Origin: Neobacillus endophyticus | Lineage (GTDB): Bacteria > Bacillota > Bacilli > Bacillales > Cytobacillaceae | DNA length: 64,000 bases | Direction: 5' to 3' | NCBI RefSeq assembly: GCF_013248975.1 | Contig: NZ_JABRWH010000001.1 | Span: 4,422,001-4,486,000, forward strand | Shown: positions 15,518 to 25,861 of the stretch, in pieces | Layout of the letters: the number at the start of each line of letters is the position of its first letter | Position numbering within the stretch: the first letter of the stretch is position 1 | Made by a program: the position numbers and the translations under genes | Notes under the pieces: generated by a model | What the model was told of the DNA's origin: nothing | Databases searched by the model: none | Seen by the model: only the letters and a program-made list of their open reading frames with translations

Positions 15518-16729
15518 TTACAATATAATTGGTAACGACTTCAATCCTCTAAATATTTCAGAATGTCTCCATTCAATTTCAACATCTGAGCGAAGTGAAA
15601 TGTTGGGGAAATTTTGAATTAGGTGTTGAAAAGCTATTTGTCCTTCTAAGCGTGCAAGAGGTGCCCCTAAACAAAAATGGATCCCATTTCCGAAGGCAAG
15701 GTGTTGATTTGGATGTCTTGTGATATCAAGCTCATTAGGATTTACAAATTGATCTGGATCACGGTTTGCAGCTGCTAAGCCTAGAAATAAAAAATCTCCT
15801 TTTTTTATTTCGTTATCTCTAAAAGTAAAATCTTTTACAGCGTAACGAGAAGTGGCAAATTCAACTGGATTGGTAAAGCGGAGAAACTCTTCTATAGCCG
15901 TTTTCATAAATTCTGGATGTTTTTTCAACTTTTCAAATTGATCACGATGTTGCAAAAGCGCCAGCATTCCATTCCCAATTAAGTTCACGGTTGTTTCATG
16001 CCCTGCGATAATTAATAAAAATAACGTAGATAACAGCTCTTTATGGGAAAGCATATCGCCATTCTCTTCGGCAATCACTAAACCGCTAATGATGTCATCA
16101 CTTGGATTCTTTTTTCTTTTCTCAATGATTTTTTCTAGGTATTGAATAAATTCTTTAATCGTTTCCTGAAATTTAGAAGCATTGTCTCCATTCGATACGG
16201 TAGTAATTGCATTTGACCATACTCGGAATTGATGGCGATCCTCTTTCGCTATCCCCATCATTTCAGAAATAACAGTAACAGGAAGAGGTATAGCGTAATC
16301 CTCCATAAGTTCAACTTCTGTTTTGTTTTTCATTCCTTCAATGAGTTCGTTAGAGATTTGTTCAATTCTATTTTTGAGCCCACCGATCATTTTTGGAGTA
16401 AACACTTTATGAACTAAAGCCCGTAAACGAGTATGGTCAGGTGGATCGTTAAATAACATGTTATTTACAAGTAATTCTAATTCTTCCTTCTGCTCTTGAG
16501 TTTGTTTTCCCTCAGTATTTAATATGTTCATAACATCTTTTGTCACTTTTTCGTCTTTTAATAAAGTAATTACATCCTGATAACGAGTAATTAACCAGGC
16601 TTGTCTCTGATATTCACCCCTGGAGATTATAAATGGATGTACTGGATCATGGTCTCTGTAATACGCTAATGTCGGGTAAGGATTATTCTGATACTCTGAT
16701 GAATACAAATCAAACGCCATTTTTTCCAT
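15518..16729 (-). CDS. Cytochrome P450, CYP107-like
   Basis: This 403-aa soluble bacterial P450 has the I-helix oxygen-activation motif AGHETT (242-247), the K-helix pair in EEFLR (280-284), and the heme-binding loop FGNGIHFCLG with C353 as thiolate ligand. The overall sequence, including NDPPDHTRLRALV near residue 94, resembles the CYP107 group of Bacillus (PksS, CypA type), which hydroxylates macrolides, fatty acids or polyketides. No ferredoxin, reductase or biosynthetic cluster is adjacent, so the substrate is unknown and electrons must come from shared redox partners. The ATG follows AGGAGAGAG. The gene end lies about 75 bp from the IS21 element. Confidence 0.85.
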   Translation of the reverse strand: MEKMAFDLYSSEYQNNPYPTLAYYRDHDPVHPFIISRGEYQRQAWLITRYQDVITLLKDEKVTKDVMNILNTEGKQTQEQKEELELLVNNMLFNDPPDHTRLRALVHKVFTPKMIGGLKNRIEQISNELIEGMKNKTEVELMEDYAIPLPVTVISEMMGIAKEDRHQFRVWSNAITTVSNGDNASKFQETIKEFIQYLEKIIEKRKKNPSDDIISGLVIAEENGDMLSHKELLSTLFLLIIAGHETTVNLIGNGMLALLQHRDQFEKLKKHPEFMKTAIEEFLRFTNPVEFATSRYAVKDFTFRDNEIKKGDFLFLGLAAANRDPDQFVNPNELDITRHPNQHLAFGNGIHFCLGAPLARLEGQIAFQHLIQNFPNISLRSDVEIEWRHSEIFRGLKSLPIIL

Positions 16730-16853
16730 GCTTCTCTCTCCTTTTTAATAATTCCAAAAAAGCACCTTACCTATAGACAAATACTTTTGGGATTCCCTAA
16801 TAACTAGAAAAACAATTCATTGTATCTAATCACTTTTTATAACCAACCACATT

Positions 16854-17218
16854 TTACCAAATATTCAATGATTTTGATACGATAAACTCTACCTTATGAT
16901 CAACTTCTTCAAACTTAGGATTTATTTCATGAAGAAAAAGCGCGATCAATTCTCCTGACAAGTGCATGGATGTTTTTTTCTTCCACTAATGCAAAGTAAT
17001 ACCACCTTCACGTTTTGTTTTAAATTTATTACGATTCAAAAGTTCCAGATTTCGTTCAATATTCGTTGATTCACTGTTACCATTCGGTACAAAGAAGCAA
17101 AATAGCCAATTTTACTTTTACTTTGTTTGCTCAATGAAATAATTTCGTCCAATTGCCAAATAACCTCATCTATCGTTTTCGCATTTCTTATCCTGTCGAT
17201 CAGTCGATTCATTCCCAT
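16854..17218 (-). pseudogene. Degraded gene, DUF5995-like N terminus
   Basis: A 60-codon frame (17218-17036) encodes IDEVIWQLDEIISLSKQ and then IGYFASLYRMVTV. This pattern is typical of the start of Bacillus DUF5995-type proteins (about 200-280 aa), but the frame ends there. Further downstream other minus-strand frames still look coding: one encodes ERNLELLNRNKF, and a final one, ending at 16854, encodes GELIALFLHEINPKFEEVDH. Pieces in different frames and a missing middle point to a gene inactivated by deletion and frameshifts. The family assignment is tentative. Confidence 0.4.
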
Positions 17219-17322
17219 TCCCCTATCTTCGAAAAATATTTAGCAAACCGACTGCAACTTCCAAATTTCCCTCCTAATTGATATTCCTGCAACAACATGA
17301 AGCTTTATATCATTTATTAAAA

Positions 17323-17366
17323 AAGACGACTTAACATTCCTTTTATTGGAATATATAAGTCGTCTT
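17323..17366 (-). terminator. Terminator of the glucan synthase gene
   Basis: Outer 11-bp arms AAGACGACTTA/TAAGTCGTCTT with inner pairing ATTCC/GGAAT. On the minus strand it is followed by TTTTTTAATAAA. It lies about 60 bp after the stop codon. Confidence 0.8.
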
Positions 17367-17428
17367 AATTCTACAGCTATTCATTTTTATTAAAAAGAAA
17401 CATTCAAAACACGGTCCATTACTACCAT

Positions 17429-20400
17429 TTATCCAGCAGTGCTGGAACGCTGCAAACCAAGATAAACTTCTACTTGATGATTATGGCCGTCATCTACAAG
17501 TTTCAGGTGAGCTTCATCACCGGCGGCCTTTCCATCAACAATCCATTTAACTGGAACCTCGTGATCCTGTTGACAGTAGACTTGAATGGAATATATTGTT
17601 TTACCATATCTATAGTCGATGCTGAACGTATTCCAATCAGACGGGACACATGGTCGAATAGAAAGTTGATCTCCTTGAAGCTTGACTCCGAGTATATACT
17701 CCAACCCAGCCTGGTACATCCAGCCGGCAGCTCCTGTATACCACGACCACCCGCCACGTCCTTGATATGGATGTGCTGTATAGATATCGGCTGACATCAC
17801 GTATGGTTCGTTTTCATATATTTTCACGTCACGGAATGTGAGTGTATGTGTGATAGGATTTAGCATGGAAAATAACTCAAAAGCTTTGTCACGACGGTCT
17901 AACATTGCCCAAGCAACGATTCCCCATATCACTCCGTGTGTATATTGCCCGCCATTCTCCCGAATTCCAGGTGGATACCCTTGGATGTACCCGGGGCTCG
18001 GTCTTGTTTCATTGAATGGTTTTGTTAATAACTTTGCCAGGTTTAAATTTCGGTCGACTAGTTCACGGTCAAATGAGGCCATAGCCCGCGACTCCCGGTC
18101 GGCTGATGTTCCTTCCGAGATGACAGCCCACGATTGGGCAATCGCATCAATTCGGCATTCACTATGCTTATTCGTCCCAATCCACTCACCGGAATCCGTG
18201 AAGGCTCGGCGAAACCAGGAGCCGTCCCAGGCATAATGATTAAGATTCTGCTCTAATTTCTGCGCCGTTTTACTAAACTCTTCCACTACTTCAGGAGGAA
18301 CAATCCCTTCTCTTAACCCTGTAAACCGCTTAAGAATATCCAAGAGGAACCATCCCAACCATACACTCTCGCCGCGTCCTTTTGCACCGATCCGGCTCAT
18401 CCCGTCGTTCCAGTCGCCAATTCCCATCAGCGGGATTCCGTGTTCTCCAAATTTCAATGAATGGCGTATACCTCGAAGGCAATGTTCTAAAAGTGTGCCT
18501 TTCTCGTCAGACACGACGGTATCTTCATAACGCTCCAATTCTTCCTCTTTTAGTACTTCGCTTTTCAAAAATGGAACCATCTCGTCTAGAATTTCAACAT
18601 CACCTGTTTGTTCCAAATATCGGGATACTGTATAGGGAAGCCAAAGTAGATCATCTGAAAATTTTGTACGAATTCCTTTGTGTGTTTCTTCATGCCACCA
18701 ATGTTGGACATCCCCTTCCTTATATTGATGTCCAGCGTTTATAAGTATTTGCTTCCTGGTGATCGAAGGGTCTGCATGTAAAAACGCAAGGGAGTCCTGG
18801 AGCTGATCACGGAATCCAAATGCTCCTCCAGCTTGATAAAAAGCGGTTCGAGCCCGTAAACGGCAAGCAAGTGTTTGATATAGAAGCCATCCGTTCATCA
18901 TCAGATCCATTGACCGATCCGGTGTTTTGATCTGAACCTGACCAAGGAGATTCTGCCAATAATTTTCTACACTTGTCAGCGTATCCTGGAAGGAGGATGG
19001 CAAACCATATTTCCCAATTAATGAAACAACCTCGTCTTTGGAAGCTGCACACCCAAGTAAAATCGTGATCGTCACTTCATTTTCCGGTGGTATTTCCACT
19101 TCAGTTTGAAGGGCCCCGCAAGTATTGGAAAATGCACCTGTCCGTTTTGACAAATTATTCTCCATTAGAGCTCGAGGATACGCCAATGATCCCCCTTGTC
19201 CGATAAACTCCTCACGGTCTCCCGTCCAGGAAAACGACTGATCCGCTGAATTTCCAGGTGCAAGAATATGCAGAAAGCTGATCGCATCACGAAAAGTTTC
19301 CTGAAAGGCATTCCTGGCCAGCAATACTTCATAATCTTGGTCCCACTCTGTGACAATGTAAGGAGCTTGTGCTTCACGTGTAACTCCCATTACCCATTCA
19401 GCGTAATAAGTAAGAGAAATTTGCTTTGGTACACTACTTTTATTACTTAGCTTCAATTGGATCAATTTTAAAGTATCATCCAATGGTACGACCGTTTCCA
19501 TGGTATGGGCAATCTCTCCATCAAGTTGTTCAAAACGACTGAATCCTTTACCATGAGTAACTTTATACGTCCATTCATCGCCTGCCGGTTTTGGAGTAGC
19601 TGACCAGACATGACCATTACTCAAATCACGCAGGTAGAGGCACTCACCTGGTTCATCAAGGACCGGATCATTCGTCCAAGGAGTTAGCTTACACTCACGT
19701 GAGTTGTGCCACCAGCTATAACCGGTGCCAAAATCGGTGATTAAACAACCGAATCGTGGATTCGCAAGGATATTGCTCCAAGGTCGAGGCAGATAGGATC
19801 CATTTTGAACGTAAATCTGATATGCTTGGCCATCTTCGACGAAGCCACCCCAACCATTCGAAAATTCTCCCACAGGTTCCGACGTGAGAGCTTTTTGTTT
19901 TCGTATCTTTTTATGGGATGCAGCATAATCGAGCCTTGCCGGATTTACTGGAATTTCGTCCAAGCGCAATTGGGCCCTCAAGCTTGGACCTCCCGCTTTC
20001 AACCAAACTCGTCCCACTGCTTTAAGAAGTGTACGAACGTTCTCATCTAGCTGTGACGATTTTAAACCAATGATTCGTTTCATTTCCCATATACCACGTG
20101 ACGCCAGGGAATCCCTTAAACGATTCATGAGTTGGTCTTGATAACCGCCAACCGTATCATCTAGTATGACCAAGTCTATTTCCAATCCTAGCTTACACAG
20201 ATACTGATGCTGTCGAGCTAATAAACTCACGAATGGCAAATCAGCTAAATAACGAATAACGGCAACGGCGATCGGAACGTCGCCGCTTATCCCATGTGAC
20301 CATAGGGCAGATTGACCCAGAGTATTTTGTACAATTGCCTCCTGCCTTAATGAAGAAAGCGGCGGGGTGAAAAGGAGCCTTCCTGCCATTAAAAGAGCGG

Positions 20401-23400
20401 CCGACGCCTGTTCCGGTGTTAAGTGCAGATGCCTTAGGTCAATCTGTGAACGAACTAAAGCCAAATGGAAAGAGCGATCTGCCTGCTTCGGCTCACATAA
20501 CTGTTGTACAATGTTCAAGGCCTTTTCACGGTTTTCAGCAACACCTGTGACAATATAGAAGGTGGCCGTTTCCCGCGGTGCTAAATGTATTCTTCGTCTC
20601 ATCACAAATGCTGGATCCACCACAGAACCAACATGTCCGCTTAGACGAGAAAATATGGCATTCGGTTCCTTAAGCGAAAACCCTCGCCCAATAAATTGGG
20701 CACGATCTGTTTCGAATTCATAATCATCTGTTTGATGGTTATCAACGTATATCGTATGAACGGCCCATGATTCATGCTCGTCTTCATCTCTTGGGCGCCT
20801 TTTTGCCAATAAGCATTGTGATGCAGCATCATGGCTCGTTTCAATAAATAATTTGTTAAATGCTGGATGTGCATTCACTGCAGATGGACTTGCCATTGCC
20901 AACTCCAGAAATGTAGTCACTTCCAGCACTCGTTCTTCGGTACTGTTATTCACCAGCTGGACACGGCGTATTTCCGCGTCAACATCAGGAGGAACTGTTA
21001 TTTCCAGCTTAGAAGTAATATCTCGGTATCCCCCTTCATAAATGGATTTATCAAGGCGGAATACTGTTTTCGTATCCTTATGGGACTGGTAAGAAAACCC
21101 GGATAGGCTCCATGTCTCTTCTGAAGGGAATTCATGAATATAAATCATCATCCCTGACGTATCAACAACAGGATCTTCTCGCCATCTGCTTACAGCCATT
21201 CCATTCCACGTGAGCATGCCCGTTCCATTGTTTGTGTTTATGCTTGTCATCCGGCCATTTGAAAGTACATTTACTTCCGGGACAATGGTTGGTTCCGTAA
21301 ATGTCCGTTCCAAATTATCAAAATGCTCTTCAAAAGAAGTGAACTTTGCTTGAGAGCCAATTGGCTCCTCAATCATGGCAGCTTTTCTAGGCAATCTCTC
21401 TTGTAAAAGCAAATCGGCCGCCCGAACACATGGATTGGAATGGAATCGTTCGACTAATAGATCATCAGTCAATAAATTGCAGAGAGTCAGCATACTCATC
21501 CCTTGATGGTGGGCCATATAGCTTTGCACGACTTCATACCGCCGGCCTTTCGTCAGCCTTTGGGAAGTGAAATCAACCGCCTCATAATATCCAAACTGTC
21601 CTTTTGCTTGGAAGTCTGTAAACTTTTTCAAGGCGGCAATACCCGCTTCACCTGCATAAGGGAGGGCCATAATGGTTGCATAAGGTGCTGCTACCAGGTT
21701 ATGTTCCAGACCTCGATCAAGCGCCAGCCCTGGAACACCAAAAGCGCGATACTGATAGTTCAGCTGATAATCGAAAGCATAATAGCCGCTCTCTGATATT
21801 CCAAAAGGCACTTGGCACTCGGCTGCATACTTTTGCTGACTGCGGACAACTCCACGATAAGTAGAGTCCCATATCGTGTTACGATATGTCCGCATAAGCA
21901 AACCTGGCATTAAATATTCGAACATGGTACCCGACCATGATAACAAAGTCTTGTGTCTCCCTGAAACAGTCATCGTCCGTCCCAAAGAAAACCAATGTGA
22001 TGCCGGAATTTGCCCGAGAGCGATCCCTACAAAACTAGCCTGCCTTGCTTCAGAGGCCAACAAATCGTAGAGAATGGAATCCTTTTGGTTAGTGTCTATA
22101 TGATAACCCAATGAGAACAAACCTTCATCCGGATTATAAAGCGAGTTAAAGTTAGTTTCTTCTACCAGCTTGTCGATCTCCTCCAAAATAGGCTCCATTC
22201 GTGACTGGAATTCAGGCTCCTTTTTCCCCCATTCAACTAAGCCTTGACGTACAACCATCAAATAGGCAACAAAGTTACCGGAATCAACGGTTGAAACATA
22301 TTTAGGAAATAGGGGTTCAGCTGATTGTGTATCATACCAATTTAATAAATGTCCATTCCACTTCTCCATCCTTGCAAGTGTCATTAGTGAACTTTCAATC
22401 CGATCTAACATCACTGTTGTATCAATGAACTCAAGATCACGCGCAGAGACAACACATGCTAAGTATAAACCAATGTTGGTAGGTGATGTACGATGGGCAA
22501 TAATCTCTTGCGGATGGTATTGAACGTTATCAGGTGGAAGCCATGATTCCTCCTTTGTTACATATTGATCATAAAATGACCAAATTTGTAACGCTAATTC
22601 CTTAAGTTCCTTATGAGAAACATTCAGCCATTGGCGTTGATCCTCTTTTTGCGGCTGATTCAAATGTTGAATAACAAAACGTGCCAACATCCAAATCAGA
22701 AGAACAGCAATGCCTGTCATCCGATTAATAGCCGGACCTGAAACCCATGCAAGGACTGCAAACAGGAGTATAACAATGTAACCGGCAGACTCAAACATGA
22801 AAACACGGCCTTTTGAGGCAGCGCGCTCCGTTTGGGCAGACGGAACCCACTCAAGCAGATTCCGCCTGCTGATAAACATCCGGTAAAGTGTTCGTAAAAT
22901 AGCATCTAAACAAAGTACAGCCTGAAATGGCAGTGTCAGCAATTGTACCGTACATTGTAAACAGCTGACACCTATGGAACGGTTGAATCTCATCTTCATG
23001 ATGGCTGAAGCAAGAGTACGTAAAAACGGGAAATAAATTGTTGCTAACATGATGGATTCCCATACCCAACTTCTCCCAGGTAAAATTGAAAGCCCAAGTA
23101 TGGCCACGATCAAATAGGCTGGTGCTAGCAGACTTCGCCGTAAATTATCTATGATTTGCCAACGAGTCCAAATGCATAAGTCTACTCTTCTTCTATCACC
23201 ATAACGATCTTTGCAGTTCATCCCCAACCAGTTAAGAAGCTGCCAGTCACCGCGAACCCAGCGATGGGAACGTTGCTCGGAAGCAACAAATGTGCTTGGC
23301 TGTGACTCGACCACTTCAATATCAGAAGCAAGTCCTGTCCGGAGAAAACCACCCTCAAGTAAATCATGACTCAGAACAGATTGATTCGGAATGCGATTTG

Positions 23401-25507
23401 CTAGGGTTTTCCGAAAGGTCTCTACATCAAAGATTCCTTTCCCAACAAAAATACCATGGCCTAATAAATCCTGATAGGCATTTGAAACGGCAAAAGCATA
23501 TGGATCTATTCCTGGATTTCCAGCCCAAAGTGCAGCAAATCGCGATTTTTGCGTGGATTCAAAACTAGCACTGATGCGTGGCTGCAGCACCCCGAATCCT
23601 TCAATTACGCGTGTTTCAGTGTCATTCAGTCGCGGGCGGTTGTATGGGAAATGAATGGTTCCCGCTAGGCGGCTCACGACACCAATAGGAAGTTGGGTAT
23701 CATGGTCAATGGTAAATACGTAGCGAATACTTGGCAGAATAGATGTTTCTCCTAGGATGTTTGTAAAACTGGTATCACCTTTCCCAGAAAGAAGATCAAC
23801 GAATTCAACAAGTTTGCCTCTCTTTCGTTCCCATCCCATATAGATTTGATCCACAGAATTGTATAAACGGGATCTTTGAAACAAGAAAAATTTGTCATTA
23901 CCATACTTCTTACATAATTCATTCACGCGTTCTATTGCATGTGTAATAATTTCTTCATCATTTGGAAGGGTTTCAGAAGATGCATCACTAAAATCAGCCA
24001 ATATGCCAAAATGGATATTCTTTTGCCGATTTGCAAGGTAGTGAACCAAAAGTCGATTGACAACGTCATCTACCTCTTCCGCGCTTGACCAAATAACCGG
24101 CATAACGACGATCGTACGGGCATCTTCAGGCAGCTCTTTTGAAAAATCATATCTCAATAAAGGTGTCGGTTTGCAACATTTACAAATGGCTTCATGGAGA
24201 ATACTAAAACCCCACTCACTAACGGGCAACAAAAGAGCCGCAAAAATGGCAAGCCATGATAAAGGCCGAACTTCTACTCCAAATGTGATCCATGTGCCGC
24301 CCAGTAACAGTAAGCCAATCAACAGCAAGAAAAAGCTCAAAAAATACACAATCGATGGCTTCCGCCGTAAGGCAAGATGCGGGAGCTTCCTTGGCTGGGC
24401 TGCTTGGCATAGCTCTGATCTTAATGCCGTTATTCCATGAGGATCAAGCAAGTAATAGTAAAGACATGACTCTCGCGAAACTAGCTTCGTTTGGTCATCA
24501 GCTGCTCGTCGGTAACTGGCCATTTTTACAGCTGTTCCGGCGACTAATGTTTCCGGAACATTTAACTGACGGGCCAATTTTGCGACACGGCCGCGAAGCA
24601 AATCCCGGCTTGCCATGTCCATCCGCATATACTCGTTATTCGGATCAGTCTGAAGGCATTTTTCGATATAGGAAATTTTCACAAAAGTCCTGCGCCATGG
24701 CAGGCGTTCGATACTGTGCAAACTTTGCACCAGACTTCCGCAAGTGATTTGGAGCTCCGCCTGTAGTTGGTGCTCAAACGAAATCATCTCATCAAGGCTG
24801 GATTCACTGTTTCCGATATAGGCTGCCAGCCAATCGTGAACGATTCGAATATTTGGCTCCCATTCACTCAAATGTTGAATAAATTGGACGATTTCAATTG
24901 GATCCAATGGTTTCTGACGTGTTTTTTGTTCCAATAAAGCTCGTATTTTAGAATCGGACATATTTTTGGATCCAATTTGCTCTATTAATGTCGTAACCGA
25001 ACGGCATACCTCGTGACGTTTTCTAACATCGCTCATCACTTTAGCCAAGCGGCGAATAATAATCACACGCATGGCATTAGGCAGCGTCCAGCATTCTATA
25101 TCCTTTAGAACAGCAACTTCCTGAAAGGACATGATGTAAGTTTCAAATGATTGTACATCGAAGTGCCCATCCCTGTGCTCTAGATAATCATCGCAAAGAG
25201 CATATATTCTTGGTATCCCGGTAGCTTTCAATTTAGGCAGTCTTTGCATCTGCGCTCTCGGGAATTCTCGGAAAACAATTTGTGCCTGTGTTTCTATGAA
25301 ATTAATATGATCCAGAAGCCAATCTTCGGCTGGTTGTTTACACTCAGCATGGTTGGTTTGCAATTGTTCCGCAAATTCGTGAAGATGGAGCATATCCCTT
25401 TTAAAACCTGGCCAAAATTGTTTGGCTAACTGGTTGGTGAGAGATAATTCACAAGTCAGGGCAAACTCATGCGCCTTTGCTCTTAATTCTTCATTGTTTA
25501 AAATCAT
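17429..25507 (-). CDS. Cyclic beta-1,2-glucan synthase (NdvB/ChvB-like), about 2692 aa
   Basis: This giant membrane enzyme is of the NdvB/ChvB/Cgs type. Residues 1-390 are a helical N-terminal region. Two transmembrane helices follow at about 390-440, then a GT84 glycosyltransferase domain at about 460-780 with a TIDHDTQLP metal-site motif near 610 and a QxxRW-like RSHRWVRGDWQ near 755. More helices lie at about 800-830 and 905-945. Next comes a transglycosylase/glycoamylase-like domain (about 1000-1450), then a C-terminal GH94 phosphorylase-like domain with GDWNDGMSRIG near 2365. Such enzymes build beta-1,2-glucan from UDP-glucose, trim it and close it into rings. ATG 25507 has GGGGGAG just upstream. 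It is monocistronic. Confidence 0.85.
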   Translation of the reverse strand: MILNNEELRAKAHEFALTCELSLTNQLAKQFWPGFKRDMLHLHEFAEQLQTNHAECKQPAEDWLLDHINFIETQAQIVFREFPRAQMQRLPKLKATGIPRIYALCDDYLEHRDGHFDVQSFETYIMSFQEVAVLKDIECWTLPNAMRVIIIRRLAKVMSDVRKRHEVCRSVTTLIEQIGSKNMSDSKIRALLEQKTRQKPLDPIEIVQFIQHLSEWEPNIRIVHDWLAAYIGNSESSLDEMISFEHQLQAELQITCGSLVQSLHSIERLPWRRTFVKISYIEKCLQTDPNNEYMRMDMASRDLLRGRVAKLARQLNVPETLVAGTAVKMASYRRAADDQTKLVSRESCLYYYLLDPHGITALRSELCQAAQPRKLPHLALRRKPSIVYFLSFFLLLIGLLLLGGTWITFGVEVRPLSWLAIFAALLLPVSEWGFSILHEAICKCCKPTPLLRYDFSKELPEDARTIVVMPVIWSSAEEVDDVVNRLLVHYLANRQKNIHFGILADFSDASSETLPNDEEIITHAIERVNELCKKYGNDKFFLFQRSRLYNSVDQIYMGWERKRGKLVEFVDLLSGKGDTSFTNILGETSILPSIRYVFTIDHDTQLPIGVVSRLAGTIHFPYNRPRLNDTETRVIEGFGVLQPRISASFESTQKSRFAALWAGNPGIDPYAFAVSNAYQDLLGHGIFVGKGIFDVETFRKTLANRIPNQSVLSHDLLEGGFLRTGLASDIEVVESQPSTFVASEQRSHRWVRGDWQLLNWLGMNCKDRYGDRRRVDLCIWTRWQIIDNLRRSLLAPAYLIVAILGLSILPGRSWVWESIMLATIYFPFLRTLASAIMKMRFNRSIGVSCLQCTVQLLTLPFQAVLCLDAILRTLYRMFISRRNLLEWVPSAQTERAASKGRVFMFESAGYIVILLFAVLAWVSGPAINRMTGIAVLLIWMLARFVIQHLNQPQKEDQRQWLNVSHKELKELALQIWSFYDQYVTKEESWLPPDNVQYHPQEIIAHRTSPTNIGLYLACVVSARDLEFIDTTVMLDRIESSLMTLARMEKWNGHLLNWYDTQSAEPLFPKYVSTVDSGNFVAYLMVVRQGLVEWGKKEPEFQSRMEPILEEIDKLVEETNFNSLYNPDEGLFSLGYHIDTNQKDSILYDLLASEARQASFVGIALGQIPASHWFSLGRTMTVSGRHKTLLSWSGTMFEYLMPGLLMRTYRNTIWDSTYRGVVRSQQKYAAECQVPFGISESGYYAFDYQLNYQYRAFGVPGLALDRGLEHNLVAAPYATIMALPYAGEAGIAALKKFTDFQAKGQFGYYEAVDFTSQRLTKGRRYEVVQSYMAHHQGMSMLTLCNLLTDDLLVERFHSNPCVRAADLLLQERLPRKAAMIEEPIGSQAKFTSFEEHFDNLERTFTEPTIVPEVNVLSNGRMTSINTNNGTGMLTWNGMAVSRWREDPVVDTSGMMIYIHEFPSEETWSLSGFSYQSHKDTKTVFRLDKSIYEGGYRDITSKLEITVPPDVDAEIRRVQLVNNSTEERVLEVTTFLELAMASPSAVNAHPAFNKLFIETSHDAASQCLLAKRRPRDEDEHESWAVHTIYVDNHQTDDYEFETDRAQFIGRGFSLKEPNAIFSRLSGHVGSVVDPAFVMRRRIHLAPRETATFYIVTGVAENREKALNIVQQLCEPKQADRSFHLALVRSQIDLRHLHLTPEQASAALLMAGRLLFTPPLSSLRQEAIVQNTLGQSALWSHGISGDVPIAVAVIRYLADLPFVSLLARQHQYLCKLGLEIDLVILDDTVGGYQDQLMNRLRDSLASRGIWEMKRIIGLKSSQLDENVRTLLKAVGRVWLKAGGPSLRAQLRLDEIPVNPARLDYAASHKKIRKQKALTSEPVGEFSNGWGGFVEDGQAYQIYVQNGSYLPRPWSNILANPRFGCLITDFGTGYSWWHNSRECKLTPWTNDPVLDEPGECLYLRDLSNGHVWSATPKPAGDEWTYKVTHGKGFSRFEQLDGEIAHTMETVVPLDDTLKLIQLKLSNKSSVPKQISLTYYAEWVMGVTREAQAPYIVTEWDQDYEVLLARNAFQETFRDAISFLHILAPGNSADQSFSWTGDREEFIGQGGSLAYPRALMENNLSKRTGAFSNTCGALQTEVEIPPENEVTITILLGCAASKDEVVSLIGKYGLPSSFQDTLTSVENYWQNLLGQVQIKTPDRSMDLMMNGWLLYQTLACRLRARTAFYQAGGAFGFRDQLQDSLAFLHADPSITRKQILINAGHQYKEGDVQHWWHEETHKGIRTKFSDDLLWLPYTVSRYLEQTGDVEILDEMVPFLKSEVLKEEELERYEDTVVSDEKGTLLEHCLRGIRHSLKFGEHGIPLMGIGDWNDGMSRIGAKGRGESVWLGWFLLDILKRFTGLREGIVPPEVVEEFSKTAQKLEQNLNHYAWDGSWFRRAFTDSGEWIGTNKHSECRIDAIAQSWAVISEGTSADRESRAMASFDRELVDRNLNLAKLLTKPFNETRPSPGYIQGYPPGIRENGGQYTHGVIWGIVAWAMLDRRDKAFELFSMLNPITHTLTFRDVKIYENEPYVMSADIYTAHPYQGRGGWSWYTGAAGWMYQAGLEYILGVKLQGDQLSIRPCVPSDWNTFSIDYRYGKTIYSIQVYCQQDHEVPVKWIVDGKAAGDEAHLKLVDDGHNHQVEVYLGLQRSSTAG

Positions 25508-25647
25508 AAGCTCCCCCTTTATCGTTATCATTTGGGAATATTCCCAAGATTAATCAATTTCATACAGACTTTTGATAAATTTTCAGAGTTCGCCCAGCAA
25601 AATTGGATGGAAATTAACTATTTTTGAATTTATTTTTAAAACAAAAA
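25508..25647 (-). promoter_or_regulatory. Leader region of the glucan synthase gene
   Basis: This stretch lies between a hairpin with a T-run (25648-25678) and the glucan synthase start. It is AT-rich and contains no gene. The ribosome binding site GGGGGAG is at its end. A promoter is expected here or upstream of the hairpin; no consensus pair is obvious. Confidence 0.35.
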
Positions 25648-25678
25648 AGTTGGCCCTGCGAACTGCAGGAAACCAACT
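25648..25678 (-). terminator. Hairpin plus T-run between gltD and the glucan synthase gene
   Basis: On the minus strand, AGTTGG and CCTGC pair with GCAGG and CCAACT around GTTC-type loop bases, followed by TTTTTTG. It lies about 140 bp upstream of the glucan synthase start and 110 bp beyond the main gltD terminator. It may be a back-up terminator or an attenuator of the glucan synthase gene. Confidence 0.6.
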
Positions 25679-25786
25679 AGATCAATTGTAGAGTGTGTTT
25701 TGTTTTATCCCAATAATCGGAATCCATCACCTTCTTTCACTCACAAACAGGCGTTCGTTTTGTGATTTTTTTCACCATACTAAAAA

Positions 25787-25812
25787 AGACATCATCTAAT
25801 TTGATGATGTCT
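25787..25812 (-). terminator. Terminator of the gltA-gltD operon
   Basis: A 10-bp perfect stem AGACATCATC/GATGATGTCT with a 6-nt loop, followed on the minus strand by TTTTTTAG. It lies 50 bp after the gltD stop codon. Confidence 0.85.
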
Positions 25813-25861
25813 GCTGCCGCTTTGTTAATTTTTTCCTGAACCCTCCGAATGGATGTTATTT

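Noticed and set aside
15518-16729. Polyketide or antibiotic gene cluster around the P450
   Set aside because: No synthase, tailoring or resistance genes adjoin it. The neighbours are an IS and gene relics.
24057-24747. Overlapping plus-strand frames opposite the glucan synthase
   Set aside because: Antisense shadows of a long real gene, with no start signals.
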